This document shows positions 44,979 to 53,976 of a stretch of 64,000 nt of DNA, piece by piece. Made by a program: the position numbers and the translations under genes. The notes under the pieces are model-generated. The model was not told where the DNA came from. It saw only the letters and a program-made list of their open reading frames with translations, and did no database searches. The stretch's first letter is position 1; each line of letters opens with the position of its first letter. Where the stretch lies: positions 2,521,416 to 2,585,415 of the forward strand of contig NZ_CP017269.1 of assembly GCF_001750685.1 (NCBI RefSeq). The letters are read 5' to 3'. Source of the stretch: Geosporobacter ferrireducens. Lineage in GTDB: Bacteria > Bacillota > Clostridia > Peptostreptococcales > Thermotaleaceae.

Positions 44979-45926
44979 TTACACAGACTGTTCCTCTACA
45001 GCTGCTACAGCTGTTTCTTTGATCTCTTTTCTATTGACGATGGATAATCCAGCAAAAATCAGCAGGGCACCTGCACCCTGCAGAAGTTTAAAACTTTCCT
45101 GAAGCAGTATACCCCCACAAATAACAGACACAATTGGCGTTACGTTACTAAAAAGTGAGGTTTTTGTGCTCCCCACCTTTTCAATCCCCAGATTCCAGAA
45201 CAAGGTGCCTGCTGCAATGGAAAGTGCGCCGGAATAAAACATTCCACCATAATTGATCATGGAGATACTTCTCCAATCCTGCGTACGCAGGGCTCCAGAC
45301 CAAAATATTAACATGCATAGGGTTCCAACGCTGACTCCGTAAGTAGTCAACCTCAGAGCCGAATATTTATTCAGGTATTTTTTATTTATAACCGTATAAA
45401 AGGACCAGGTAATGGCATTGCCCATCATCATCAAATTCCCGTAGAAATATTGATCTACCAAACTGATACGGCTGCCGCTTCCTAAGATGATCAGGAGAAT
45501 CCCTGCAAAGGAAGTTGCAATCCCTAAAGCAACTCTTTCGCTGATTTTTTCAATTTTGAGTATCCCATTTATAATCGCTGCAATCATAGGTACTCCTGCC
45601 ATAATCAGAGAAGAGTTTCCTGCGGTTGTATTATTTACACCGATAATGAAAAAGGTTTGATTCACAAAATTACCAAACAATCCGATTACCAATATAGGAA
45701 TTAAATCCTTCCTATGAACCCGCCAATCCTTTTCTATCCATAACAAAAGTACCCAACATACAACAGTAGCTACCACATACCTGGCTGCATTAAAAGCAAA
45801 GGGAGAAAATTCCCGCAGGCTTATTTTTACGACCGTTGGATTTATTCCCCAAATAATTACTGTAATCAACAGCAATAGATCTACCATTTGAAAGGACTTT
45901 TTCTTTTTCCCAAGAGATGGCTCCAT
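44979..45926 (-). CDS. EamA/DMT-family transporter
   Basis: 315 residues, ten predicted helices arranged as two EamA repeats. The first begins IIWGINPTVVKISLREFSPFAFNAARY, the second GNAITWSFYTVINKKYL. ALSIAAGTLFWNLGIEKVGSTKTSLFSNVTPIVSVI is typical of drug/metabolite exporters. The substrate is unknown, often amino acids or metabolites. RBS GAGG at normal distance. Single gene. Confidence 0.9.
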   Translation of the reverse strand: MEPSLGKKKKSFQMVDLLLLITVIIWGINPTVVKISLREFSPFAFNAARYVVATVVCWVLLLWIEKDWRVHRKDLIPILVIGLFGNFVNQTFFIIGVNNTTAGNSSLIMAGVPMIAAIINGILKIEKISERVALGIATSFAGILLIILGSGSRISLVDQYFYGNLMMMGNAITWSFYTVINKKYLNKYSALRLTTYGVSVGTLCMLIFWSGALRTQDWRSISMINYGGMFYSGALSIAAGTLFWNLGIEKVGSTKTSLFSNVTPIVSVICGGILLQESFKLLQGAGALLIFAGLSIVNRKEIKETAVAAVEEQSV

Positions 45927-46026
45927 ATATTTTCCTCACTACTTGTATGAATATTTTGATCCTCTAAATAATTATATATAGATTTACAGAATTTCTCAAT
46001 TTTTTCTTTCCGACAAAAAATTTTTT

Positions 46027-46053
46027 AAAAAAAAGAACACCTTATGTGTTCTT
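46027..46053 (-). terminator. Terminator of the 45-residue gene
   Basis: AAGAACAC/GTGTTCTT stem followed by an 8-base T-run on the minus strand. Confidence 0.85.
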
Positions 46054-46189
46054 AGTCTTGAAGTTCTTCAAATGTCCACCCTTTTAGACTTAATTTCCAT
46101 CGATAAATGCGTTCTTGCCATTTGGAGTTAAACTCCTTAACTTTAATATAGTACATACAGCCTTTGCGCAGTTTATACTTTTTAATCAT
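46052..46189 (-). CDS. 45-residue basic protein
   Basis: A frame from ATG 46189 (GGGGGAAAAGA upstream) to TAA 46052, with an immediate strong terminator. The product starts MIKKYKLRKGCMYYIKVKEF, continues with NSKWQERIYRWKLSLKGW and ends TFEELQD. It is rich in Lys/Arg and aromatic residues, with one Cys. Aromatic/basic alternation suggests a small beta fold or nucleic-acid binding. I do not recognise a family. Confidence 0.65.
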   Translation of the reverse strand: MIKKYKLRKGCMYYIKVKEFNSKWQERIYRWKLSLKGWTFEELQD

Positions 46190-46274
46190 TCTTTTCCCCC
46201 AAATCTATAACCGCTTTTCTACTGGTGCGTTGTCTGATGACTCTGCCTTGAATAATAGTATACAATAGATTTTC

Positions 46275-46329
46275 AAATCAATCAATAGAATTAACTGTTG
46301 ATCATACAGCTAATTCTATTGATTGATTT
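46275..46329. repeat. Perfect 19-bp inverted repeat, 17-base loop
   Basis: Arms AAATCAATCAATAGAATTA and exact complement; the loop contains a further CTGT/ACAG pairing. It lies between the decarboxylase gene and the 45-residue gene, both on the minus strand. AT-rich with no adjacent T-run, so it is not a typical terminator. Confidence 0.75.
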
Positions 46330-46394
46330 ACTTCTCTTTGCCATACATCTCTCAATCTTTTTGCAGAGGCCATTCTCTTCCCTTTTTATATACT

Positions 46395-46424
46395 AAGACC
46401 TCCATAGTTTCCTATGGAGGTCTT
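46395..46424. terminator. Terminator-like hairpin after the decarboxylase gene
   Basis: A 13-bp perfect stem AAGACCTCCATAG and complement with a 4-base loop, five bases after the stop codon. No long T-run follows on the minus strand. Confidence 0.65.
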
Positions 46425-46428
46425 GATT

Positions 46429-47898
46429 TTATCGTGTGCCGCCAACACCCAGCACCTTAATATGCTCTGCATAAGGGTCCTCTGTACCCTGCAACAAACT
46501 TTCTTCTTGTTTCAGAAGCTTAATATACTCAATCATTTCCTTTGTAATCTTTTCACCGGGCGTAACAATCGGAATTCCCGGCGGATAGGCCATAATAGAC
46601 TCTCCGCTGATCTCTCCTACTGCTTCTTCTAAAAGCACTACTCTTTTTTCACTATAATATGCATCCCTCGGTGATACAATAATATCCGGATTCTTCAAAA
46701 TCCCCTTTGTCAGCTTAACTTCTTCACTTTTTCGGTATTTTACAGCAATCTCCCTCATGGCAGCTACCAGCGCCCCCAAAGATTCCTGGGTATCCCCGAG
46801 ACTGACAATCGCCAATACATTATATAAATCCCCCAGCTCGGTTTGAATGTTGTATTCATCCCGTAAAATATCATATACTTCAAGGCCTGTCAGGCCAAGA
46901 TTTCTTACATTGATCCCTAGCTTCGTTTCGTCAAAATCAAATACTCCGGGAGTACCAATTAACTCTTTTCCAAAGGCATAACACCCATCAATCTTATTGA
47001 TTTCCTCTCTAGCCCAGCGGCTGAGTTTAAGCACCTCCGCAAGCATTTCTCCGCCCTTTGTAACCAAAAGCTTCCTGGCTACGTCAATACTTCCCATCAG
47101 TAAATAGGATGCACTGGTGGTCTGTGTTAAATTTAGCGTTGTTTTTACCGCCTTTGCATCTACGATACCTTCACGCAGCAGAAGCAGGGAGCTCTGGGTC
47201 AGTGATCCTCCAGTCTTATGGGTACTGACGGCACACATATCTGCGCCTAGCGCAATCGCATCATCCGGCAGCTCTGCATGAAAATTTAAATGGGCTCCAT
47301 GGGCAGCATCTACCAGTACCGTCATCCCATATTTATGGGCAGTCTTAACAATAGATTTTACATCGGATATGGCGCCATAATAAGTTGGATGGATTAAAAA
47401 GATTGCCTTTGCGTCAGGATGTCTGGCAATCGCCTTTTCTACGCTCTCCAGACTTACTCCCATTGCAATTCCAAGTTCTTCATTTACCTCTGGCTGTATA
47501 TATACAGGACTCGCTCCACTTAAAATAAGTGCAGTTACTGCTGATTTATGTGCATTTCTAGGAAGGATGATCTTGTCTCCAGGTTCACACACACTCATTA
47601 CCATAGCCTGAACCCCTGCTGTTGTACCATTTACCAAGAAAAAACCATGATCTGCATAATAAGCATCTGCGGCCAGTTCTTCTGCATCTCGAATGACACC
47701 AATAGGATTGCTAAGATTATCCAGATCCTTCATGGAGTTAACGTCCAACTCCAACATTGCACTGCCAAAATATTCTACCAGCTCCGGAATCCCTTTCCCG
47801 TGCTTATGACCGGGAACGTCAAAAGGAACCACATTCTTCCTGTGGTATGCCTTCATGGCTTCAAATAAAGGAGCCTTGTTATGATCTAATCTTCTCAT
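46429..47898 (-). CDS. Orn/Lys/Arg decarboxylase family PLP enzyme
   Basis: 489 residues. PLP fold type I: FDVPGHKHGKG, FFLVNGTTAGVQAM, LVDAAHGAHL and the Schiff-base Lys in STHKTGGSLTQSS. The C-terminal small domain has AYPPGIPIVTPGEKIT. The size and SpeA-like layout (short Firmicute form without the N-terminal wing domain) suggest an arginine or lysine decarboxylase feeding polyamine synthesis; specificity is not determinable. ATG 47898 is used (AAGGA ten bases upstream). No other polyamine genes are adjacent. Confidence 0.9.
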   Translation of the reverse strand: MRRLDHNKAPLFEAMKAYHRKNVVPFDVPGHKHGKGIPELVEYFGSAMLELDVNSMKDLDNLSNPIGVIRDAEELAADAYYADHGFFLVNGTTAGVQAMVMSVCEPGDKIILPRNAHKSAVTALILSGASPVYIQPEVNEELGIAMGVSLESVEKAIARHPDAKAIFLIHPTYYGAISDVKSIVKTAHKYGMTVLVDAAHGAHLNFHAELPDDAIALGADMCAVSTHKTGGSLTQSSLLLLREGIVDAKAVKTTLNLTQTTSASYLLMGSIDVARKLLVTKGGEMLAEVLKLSRWAREEINKIDGCYAFGKELIGTPGVFDFDETKLGINVRNLGLTGLEVYDILRDEYNIQTELGDLYNVLAIVSLGDTQESLGALVAAMREIAVKYRKSEEVKLTKGILKNPDIIVSPRDAYYSEKRVVLLEEAVGEISGESIMAYPPGIPIVTPGEKITKEMIEYIKLLKQEESLLQGTEDPYAEHIKVLGVGGTR

Positions 47899-48053
47899 AA
47901 TGATCACGTCCTTCCTTTGTTCTTTCTTACTGTATAATTATCCAAATGGAATGCATGTACATTGCCAATAGATATATTAAAAACTATTTTTCCTAGAATT
48001 GCAATAGTTATTTTTATTTATCCGACATGGATAAATTCTCCATGCTTTTCGCC

Positions 48054-48875
48054 CTATATATCCTGACCTTCTATGGTCAGCAGGCTCATTTGACTCCGAT
48101 TAAAAGTCCTGATTGGAATCATCCGCGTACCTAAGCCGCTGTCGATGTAAAGCAGCTGTTTTTCTCGCAATAGATATAATCCTTTATTATATTTGGGAAA
48201 AAACCCATCTCCGGAGGATACCAGCGCACCAATAAAAGGCAAACGAATCTGCCCCCCATGGGTATGGCCGCTTAAAATCAAATCCACCGGAATTTTAGGA
48301 TAGCGTTTAATAATTTTAGGTGAATGGGCCAAGAGAATGGTGAACTTCTCTATATTAATTCCATTCAATGCCTTATCTAACTTCTCACGCCTTGTATGGG
48401 GGTCATCTACGCCGCATAGATTGATCTGAAGACCTTCTTTTTTAATCACTTTATTGCGATTATTGAGCACATGAATGCCTCTGTTAGAAATCTCCTGTAC
48501 AAAAATATACCCTTCTATATTTTTCCGGTCGTGGTTTCCACAGACAAAGTAGACAGGATACTGTCTCTCAATCAGCTCATCTAAAAAATCATAAACCGGC
48601 TGAAAATTTTTTGTATTGACATCAATAATATCTCCTGTTAGCACAATCAAATCAGGATCTGCACTTCCTACCAGCCTTATAATCCTTTTATAGCCATCGG
48701 AAAACCGTTTGCCATGCACGTCAGAAATCTGAAGGATGCGGAATACTCCCCCTTTAGAAAATTTAGATGTAGCAATCGTAACATAGTTGAGCTTTGTAAA
48801 ATTTGCCTGGGCATAAAAATAAGCAATGATTGTGGCCAGTATCAGCAGTATTATGAACGGAATATAATTTTTCAT
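48054..48875 (-). CDS. Membrane-anchored metallophosphoesterase
   Basis: 273 residues. An N-terminal anchor helix (IPFIILLILATIIAYFYAQ) is followed by a calcineurin-like domain with ISDVHGKRF, LTGDIIDVN, CGNHDR, AHSPKII and LSGHTHGGQIRLP. It resembles the YaeI/YkuE group that hydrolyses phosphodiester bonds of lipids. RBS AAGGAAG. Separated from the NUDIX gene by 24 bases, likely cotranscribed. Confidence 0.92.
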   Translation of the reverse strand: MKNYIPFIILLILATIIAYFYAQANFTKLNYVTIATSKFSKGGVFRILQISDVHGKRFSDGYKRIIRLVGSADPDLIVLTGDIIDVNTKNFQPVYDFLDELIERQYPVYFVCGNHDRKNIEGYIFVQEISNRGIHVLNNRNKVIKKEGLQINLCGVDDPHTRREKLDKALNGINIEKFTILLAHSPKIIKRYPKIPVDLILSGHTHGGQIRLPFIGALVSSGDGFFPKYNKGLYLLREKQLLYIDSGLGTRMIPIRTFNRSQMSLLTIEGQDI

Positions 48876-48899
48876 TTTTTATACAACTTCCTTTTATTT

Positions 48900-49517
48900 T
48901 TAATCAAATAGGGAGGGCTTATGCGGATCATCTAGAAATTCAAACATCTTATAAATTTGACACTGGGTATTTCGATCTAATGACAGCTCTGGCAATTCAT
49001 TTTTTCCAAAGAATTTTACATCGCTGGTTTCCATGCCTGCTTTTGGCGCTCCGCCTGTAATTTCACACTGTATAAATATTTTGTAAATGTGATAAGGGGA
49101 TGGCGGATGGGGATGGTTCTTTTTATCCATTACAGCCAATAGACGTAAAGCCTTTACTGCATAGCCTGCTTCCTCCAAAACCTCTTTGACTGCCACTTCC
49201 GCCGGACTCAACCCGATATCCGCCCAGCCACCGGGCAAAGACCAGCATCCATCAATATTTTCTTGTACCATAAGAATTTTATTCTCTTGAAAAATTACGC
49301 CCCGTACATCTACCTTAGGGGTTTGATACCCTGTTTCGTTGGCAAACAGCTCTCTGACCTGCTCCATTTCCATATCTGAAAAAAGAGCCATCATTTCAAT
49401 ACTTATGTCTCTCAAGGCTTCATAGCGTTCTATATCATAGCTGTTATTTGCATAGGTGAGCCCTGATTGAGCAAGGGCTTGAATCTTCTTAGCAATCTCT
49501 ATCCATGGATATTTCAT
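48900..49517 (-). CDS. NUDIX hydrolase (ADP-ribose pyrophosphatase-like)
   Basis: 205 residues. An N-terminal helical region of ~65 residues (Nudix_N type, WIEIAKKIQALAQSGLTYANN) precedes the NUDIX domain. The box GGWADIGLSPAEVAVKEVLEEAGY is nearly canonical, with Lys in place of the Arg of REVxEE. This architecture is shared with small ADP-ribose or nucleoside-diphosphate-X hydrolases. RBS GGGGGAAAAG. Precedes the phosphoesterase gene. Confidence 0.9.
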   Translation of the reverse strand: MKYPWIEIAKKIQALAQSGLTYANNSYDIERYEALRDISIEMMALFSDMEMEQVRELFANETGYQTPKVDVRGVIFQENKILMVQENIDGCWSLPGGWADIGLSPAEVAVKEVLEEAGYAVKALRLLAVMDKKNHPHPPSPYHIYKIFIQCEITGGAPKAGMETSDVKFFGKNELPELSLDRNTQCQIYKMFEFLDDPHKPSLFD

Positions 49518-49574
49518 TTTCTTTTCCCCCTGTTCTTTAATCCTTTATAACTATAGTATATGCGAATATACACA

Positions 49575-49604
49575 AAAGACAAGGCATGTGCTAACCTTGT
49601 CTTT
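49575..49604 (-). terminator. Terminator of the SASP gene
   Basis: A 10-bp stem AAAGACAAGG/CCTTGTCTTT with a 10-base loop. Confidence 0.78.
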
Positions 49605-49625
49605 CAACTTTTGCTTATTAAAATA

Positions 49626-49847
49626 TTATTTCTGTCGAGTAAGCTGCTGTTCACCCATTTCGATGAGTCTCCTGGTCATCTGCCCGCCAATCTTGCCGCC
49701 ATAGATCCCACCATAGTGTCCGATACTGCGGGAAGGCAAATCCCCTGTATCCAGCTGACTGCCATCGACACCCAGTTCAGCAGCCATTTCTTCCTTTAGC
49801 TGCTCCAAAGCTTCCTGTGCATTTCCAAAAACTGTTCTTCTGCTCAT
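49626..49847 (-). CDS. Small acid-soluble spore protein, alpha/beta type
   Basis: 73 residues. Contains EEMAAELGV (the germination-protease recognition region E-hydrophobic-A/S-E) and GGKIGGQMTRRLIEMGEQQL, the conserved DNA-binding C-terminal helix. Such proteins coat spore DNA and protect it from UV and heat. Expected expression is in the forespore under SigG; the upstream sequence does not give a clear SigG match. RBS GTGAGGG. Confidence 0.95.
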   Translation of the reverse strand: MSRRTVFGNAQEALEQLKEEMAAELGVDGSQLDTGDLPSRSIGHYGGIYGGKIGGQMTRRLIEMGEQQLTRQK

Positions 49848-49981
49848 TCTAGTTCCCTCACTTTTAAACAGAGTCTATTATTATTGTTTGTACAGCTTAG
49901 ATGTTCATGTGAGGAAAATTAAGGATGATGAAATACATCAGCTTCTTATACTCATATATTTTATTCAATACCTATACTTCA

Positions 49982-51094
49982 TTATTCTACTGTCTCAATA
50001 ATGGACAATACTAATCTTGCAGAATTCACTAAATCATCTATTTTTAAATGCTCTTCCAAGGTATGGGGTTTTCGCTCACCGATTCCTAAGTTCACTGCCT
50101 TGATACCGTTGCCATTTAAGATGTTGGTATCGCTTCCGCCTCCGCTAGAATCCGTAAAAGCATTAATTCCCATCTTCGCACAAGCCTTCTTTACCAGCTT
50201 TACGATCTCGTCCTTTTCATCTACCACAAAGGCACCGTACATCCGCTCTGTTTCAATCTCAGCTTTCGCAGAAAATTCTTCTGCTGCCTCTTTGAAACAA
50301 GCTACCATATGTGCAGTCTGTTGATCCAGCTTCTCATCATTTAGGCTTCGGGCTTCTGCTTTGATTTCTACTTCCGGACATACGATATTGGTAACCTGAC
50401 CGCCTTGAATCACACCAATATTGGCAGTAGTTTCCTCATCAATTCTTAGGAGCTTCATTCTATTGATTGCCGCAGCAGCCACCTGAATCGCACTCACACC
50501 TTCTTCCGGAGCAACGCCCGCATGAGCAGGTTTCCCAATAACTTTTACATTGATTTTATCCTGTGCCGGCCCTTTGACAATAATTTGTCCTGGATCTCCA
50601 CCGCTATCCAATACAAAAGCTAACTTTGATTCAATTTTACTATAATCTAAATTTTTGGCTCCAAAAAGTCCCCCTTCTTCTGCGATGCTGAAGGCTACCT
50701 CGATATCTCCATGGGTCAAATTATTTTCTTTAATCACTCTAAGGGCTTCTATAACCGCTGCAATTCCTGCTTTATTGTCTCCACCTAAAATCGTAGTTCC
50801 GTCACTATAAATAACATCCTCTTTAATAACAGGCTTAATCCCCTGCCCTGGCGTTACAGTATCCATATGGCAGCTAAAGAGTATGGATGGCGCACTTTTC
50901 GTTCCTTTTAGTCTCCCAATCACATTTCCTGTATCGCCGCCGATTTTTTCTCCAGCATCATCTACATACACGTCCAGTCCGATGGCCTTTAGTTCTTCAG
51001 CAATAAATTTCGCAAAATTGCCTTCCTTTTTTGTTAAGCTGTTAATCTGTACATACTTCAAAAACTCTCCCACAATACGTTCCCTATTGATCAT
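49982..51094 (-). CDS. M20-family peptidase, PepT-like
   Basis: 370 residues. Zinc-site landmarks: SCHMDTVTPG (His, Asp), GGDNKAGIAA (bridging Asp), AEEGGLFGAK (catalytic and metal Glu) and VLDSGGDPG. The dimerisation domain has AHAGVAPEEGVSA. It matches the 'tripeptidase T-like' group acting on small peptides. The gene follows an AbgT-family transporter in the same direction, as in the E. coli abgABT arrangement, so uptake and hydrolysis of a peptide or aminoacyl conjugate is plausible. RBS GGAGGG. Confidence 0.92.
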   Translation of the reverse strand: MINRERIVGEFLKYVQINSLTKKEGNFAKFIAEELKAIGLDVYVDDAGEKIGGDTGNVIGRLKGTKSAPSILFSCHMDTVTPGQGIKPVIKEDVIYSDGTTILGGDNKAGIAAVIEALRVIKENNLTHGDIEVAFSIAEEGGLFGAKNLDYSKIESKLAFVLDSGGDPGQIIVKGPAQDKINVKVIGKPAHAGVAPEEGVSAIQVAAAAINRMKLLRIDEETTANIGVIQGGQVTNIVCPEVEIKAEARSLNDEKLDQQTAHMVACFKEAAEEFSAKAEIETERMYGAFVVDEKDEIVKLVKKACAKMGINAFTDSSGGGSDTNILNGNGIKAVNLGIGERKPHTLEEHLKIDDLVNSARLVLSIIETVE

Positions 51095-51200
51095 AACTTT
51101 CCCTCCATTTTCGTATATCTTTGTGCATATTCTTTCCTATTCTCTAAGGTTTTATTTTTCCCTTCTTTATCATAAATATTTTCATCTTCTATATGTAAGT

Positions 51201-51222
51201 AAAGGCACCCTTGGGTGCCTTT
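51201..51222. other. Intercistronic hairpin between abgT-like and peptidase genes
   Basis: AAAGGCACCC/GGGTGCCTTT, 10-bp perfect stem with a 2-base loop. No T-run on the minus strand, so it may be an RNA-processing or stability element, or a leaky terminator. Confidence 0.6.
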
Positions 51223-51230
51223 GTTGAAGT

Positions 51231-52793
51231 TTATTGAAGGAACATTGTCACACCTGGTCCTAATTGCCATCCTAAGAAATACCAAGCAACCAACAGGATT
51301 GACCATCCAAGCAGGAATACAATAGAGTAAGGAACCATCGTAGAGATCAGGGTTCCGATTCCCGCCTCTTCATCGTATTTCTCTGCAAATGCTACGATTA
51401 CTGCAAAGTAAGACATTAATGGGGAAATAATATTTGTTGTAGAATCACCAATTCTGTAAGCTACCTGCGTAAACTCTGGTGAATATCCTACAGCCATCAA
51501 CATCGGTACAAATACCGGCGCCATAATCGCCCATTTCGCAGAAGCAGATCCGATAAACAGGTTGATAAAAGCAGATACGATGATGAATCCAATGATTAAT
51601 GGGAATCCTGTCATCCCTGTTGCCTTTAAGAAATCCGCACCTTTAACCGCTAAGATTGTTCCAAGTTTTGTATATCCAAAATAAGATACGAACTGTGCTG
51701 CCGCAAAGGCTAATACAAGGTATCCGCCCATTGTGCTCATGGCTTTACCCATAGCAGCTGCAATATCCTTGTCATTCTTAACGGTTTTAGCAAAAATACC
51801 GTAAACAATACCAGGAATTAAGAAGAATAACGCAATGATGGGTACGATTCCATCCATAAACGGAGAATGTCCTAAAATTGTACCAGCCTCAGGGTCTCTT
51901 AAGATTCCGTTAGCAGGTACTACCATTGCAGCGATTGCAACAACATACAGTAATAATGCAACACCTGCTGCAGCTAAACCTTTTTTCTCTTCACTTGTTA
52001 AATTGTGTAAATCTACCTTCGCACTTCCTTTATATTCTCCCAGTCGTGGTTCAACAATTTTTTCTGTGATCAGCGTACCTAAAATTGTAATCAAGAATGT
52101 AGATGCAATCATAAAATACCAGTTCGCAGTTGCAGCCACTGTATACCCGGGGCTGAACAGTTTTGCAGCCTCTGTACTGATTCCCCCTAGCAGCGGATCT
52201 ATCGTTCCTACGAGCAGATTGGCACTAAATCCTCCTGATACCCCTGCAAATGCTGCTGCAAGTCCCGCCAGCGGGTGTCGTCCAAAGCTTAAGAAAACAA
52301 TAGCTCCCAGCGGTACCAATACTACATACCCTGCATCCGATGCTACATTGGACATAACCCCTGCAAATACAACCACTGCAGTAATTAATCCCTTCGGTGT
52401 ACTTAAAACAAGCTTTCTTAAAGCAGCTTGAATTAATCCAGTTCCCTCAGCTACCCCAACACCTAACATCGCTACCAATACGGTTCCCAAAGGCGCAAAA
52501 CCGGTAAAGTTTGATACGGCCTTAGAAAACATATATCGGATTCCATCTGCATTTAGCAGACTGATGGCCTGTACTGTTGTTAATTTCACTTCTTTCGTAG
52601 CTGCGTCAACCATAGTAAATTCAACGAAAACACCTGCACGTGCAGCTAAATCTGAAATAATAATTACAGCAATACTGAACAGTACGAAAAGTGTTACTGG
52701 ATGCGGCAGTTTATTTCCTACCTTTTCAATCATATTAAGAAAAACATTAAAAAGTCCTTTTTTCTTTGTGTTCTGTACTTTTACTTTTTCCAT
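51231..52793 (-). CDS. AbgT-family transporter
   Basis: 520 residues with ~12 membrane segments. AbgT features are NKLPHPVTLFVLFSIAVIIIS near the N-terminus, GVAEGTGLI, SDAGYVVLVPLGAIVFLSFGRHPLAG and IGDSTTNIISPLMSYFAVIVAFAEKY. Family members import p-aminobenzoyl-glutamate or export sulfonamides by cation coupling. Here the downstream M20 peptidase supports peptide or conjugate uptake. RBS GGAGG. Confidence 0.93.
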   Translation of the reverse strand: MEKVKVQNTKKKGLFNVFLNMIEKVGNKLPHPVTLFVLFSIAVIIISDLAARAGVFVEFTMVDAATKEVKLTTVQAISLLNADGIRYMFSKAVSNFTGFAPLGTVLVAMLGVGVAEGTGLIQAALRKLVLSTPKGLITAVVVFAGVMSNVASDAGYVVLVPLGAIVFLSFGRHPLAGLAAAFAGVSGGFSANLLVGTIDPLLGGISTEAAKLFSPGYTVAATANWYFMIASTFLITILGTLITEKIVEPRLGEYKGSAKVDLHNLTSEEKKGLAAAGVALLLYVVAIAAMVVPANGILRDPEAGTILGHSPFMDGIVPIIALFFLIPGIVYGIFAKTVKNDKDIAAAMGKAMSTMGGYLVLAFAAAQFVSYFGYTKLGTILAVKGADFLKATGMTGFPLIIGFIIVSAFINLFIGSASAKWAIMAPVFVPMLMAVGYSPEFTQVAYRIGDSTTNIISPLMSYFAVIVAFAEKYDEEAGIGTLISTMVPYSIVFLLGWSILLVAWYFLGWQLGPGVTMFLQ

Positions 52794-53109
52794 TCTTTTT
52801 TCCTCCTTCTTCTAATATTTTAATGAATAATGCTAAAATTGCTTTCAAGCTACATGGACCCATTTCTGCATATTTATGAATTCTCAATGAAATTTTATGC
52901 AGTTTTCCTCTTTTAGGAAAACGGTATCCGCAAGCTGCATGTACTATACATAATAGCATAATAGCCCTTTTAAGTGTATTAAGTTTTTGTAATCCTATTT
53001 TTGAATAAATATTCTTAATCTTTAAACTTTTCTATCCATATTCCTGCCTGCCTCTATAGGTCCATCCCCTTAGGGTTCAGAATATTATAAGATAGAAGGA
53101 GGTGTATTT
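52794..53109. other. Intergenic region between abgT-like and small hydrophobic protein genes
   Basis: 316 bases with divergent promoters expected. The only structure seen is a 7-bp hairpin GTTTTCC/GGAAAAC (52902-52922) that would lie in the abgT leader. No coding frame with an RBS is visible. Confidence 0.5.
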
Positions 53110-53274
53110 ATGACAATGACAACAAATAAGATATTTTCAGGTGACAGTCTATTATTCTTTTTCTTACTATTAATACTCATCCTTAAAGATACATCTTATT
53201 GCACAGAGCATCCAACAACCTTTTTATTATTTTTCCTCATCTTAGTGCTACTGCTCACACCATACGGATTATAG
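53110..53274 (+). CDS. Small hydrophobic protein with GDSLLFFFLLL motif
   Basis: 54 residues from ATG 53110 (AGAAGGAGG upstream) to TAG. Starts MTMTTNKIFSGDSLLFFFLL; two hydrophobic stretches flank KDTSYCTEHPTT, and it ends LTPYGL. A terminator follows. The FSGDSLLFFFLLL core matches the duplicated motif in the 63-residue protein at 9905, so the two are likely paralogues. Possible spore-membrane or membrane-associated peptides; function unknown. Confidence 0.75.
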   Translation: MTMTTNKIFSGDSLLFFFLLLILILKDTSYCTEHPTTFLLFFLILVLLLTPYGL

Positions 53275-53283
53275 CACAAAAAT

Positions 53284-53308
53284 AAGGATGCTGGGGTTCA
53301 GCATCCTT
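53284..53308 (+). terminator. Terminator of the small hydrophobic protein gene
   Basis: AAGGATGCT/AGCATCCTT stem, followed by T-rich sequence. Confidence 0.78.
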
Positions 53309-53513
53309 TCATAGTCATGTACTATGAGATGAAGTGGTATAAAAATATGATTGGGTAATTTTATTGTAGCATATTTCTTTTTACACATGGGATTTGTAAT
53401 CATTTCTTAAAATGAATGTAATTCTCGTAATCTAGTAAAAAATTTGATAAAGTATAGAATTTTCACCCTAAGTAAACAATATAGAAGACTGCCTAGGAAA
53501 GGAATGAATATCC

Positions 53514-53972
53514 TTGTACATTATTTATCATGATATTGGTGGCACTCATGGTCCTAGCATAGCTGCAGCAATTCATTTAAATGAACTGCCCTCTGACGAA
53601 ATTCCCGGAAAAACTGAAATCGAAAAGCTCATTTTATCTGAGCGGTTCAGAACTGATTCGGAAGGGCGGTTAGTCTTTCATGGAAAAGATCATTATGGCC
53701 ATCAAATATTTTCTTTTGCCCGTCGCTATGCACCTTCTATGTTTCTGAATGCCTTTAGCAGTATTATGACGATCACCAAGAAAGATCCCAAAGATCTACT
53801 TTACATAGATACGATGCCATTTGCAAACACCCAGATGATTATTGGAGGCAGCTATGCCAGAAGAGCCGGACTTGCATCCCTCGGGAGGCCCCTTCTCATC
53901 CTGGGCATTCTTCAAGCTTACCCTCAATTATCTTCTCTTGTATGGAAAACACAACTGAAGCTCGAGCCGTAA
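53514..53972 (+). CDS. DUF3189 family protein
   Basis: 152 residues starting at TTG, with AAAGGA ten bases upstream. The opening YIIYHDIGGTHGPSIAAAIHLNELP and later FHGKDHYGHQIFSFAR match DUF3189 proteins of spore-forming Clostridia. His and Gly are conserved, but no known catalytic motif is present. It converges on the CsoR gene with a 4-base gap and no visible terminator between. Confidence 0.82.
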   Translation: MYIIYHDIGGTHGPSIAAAIHLNELPSDEIPGKTEIEKLILSERFRTDSEGRLVFHGKDHYGHQIFSFARRYAPSMFLNAFSSIMTITKKDPKDLLYIDTMPFANTQMIIGGSYARRAGLASLGRPLLILGILQAYPQLSSLVWKTQLKLEP

Positions 53973-53976
53973 TCTT

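Noticed and set aside
51835-52431. 198-codon plus-strand frame inside the AbgT gene
   Set aside because: Antisense shadow of a membrane-protein gene; no RBS and no recognisable domain.
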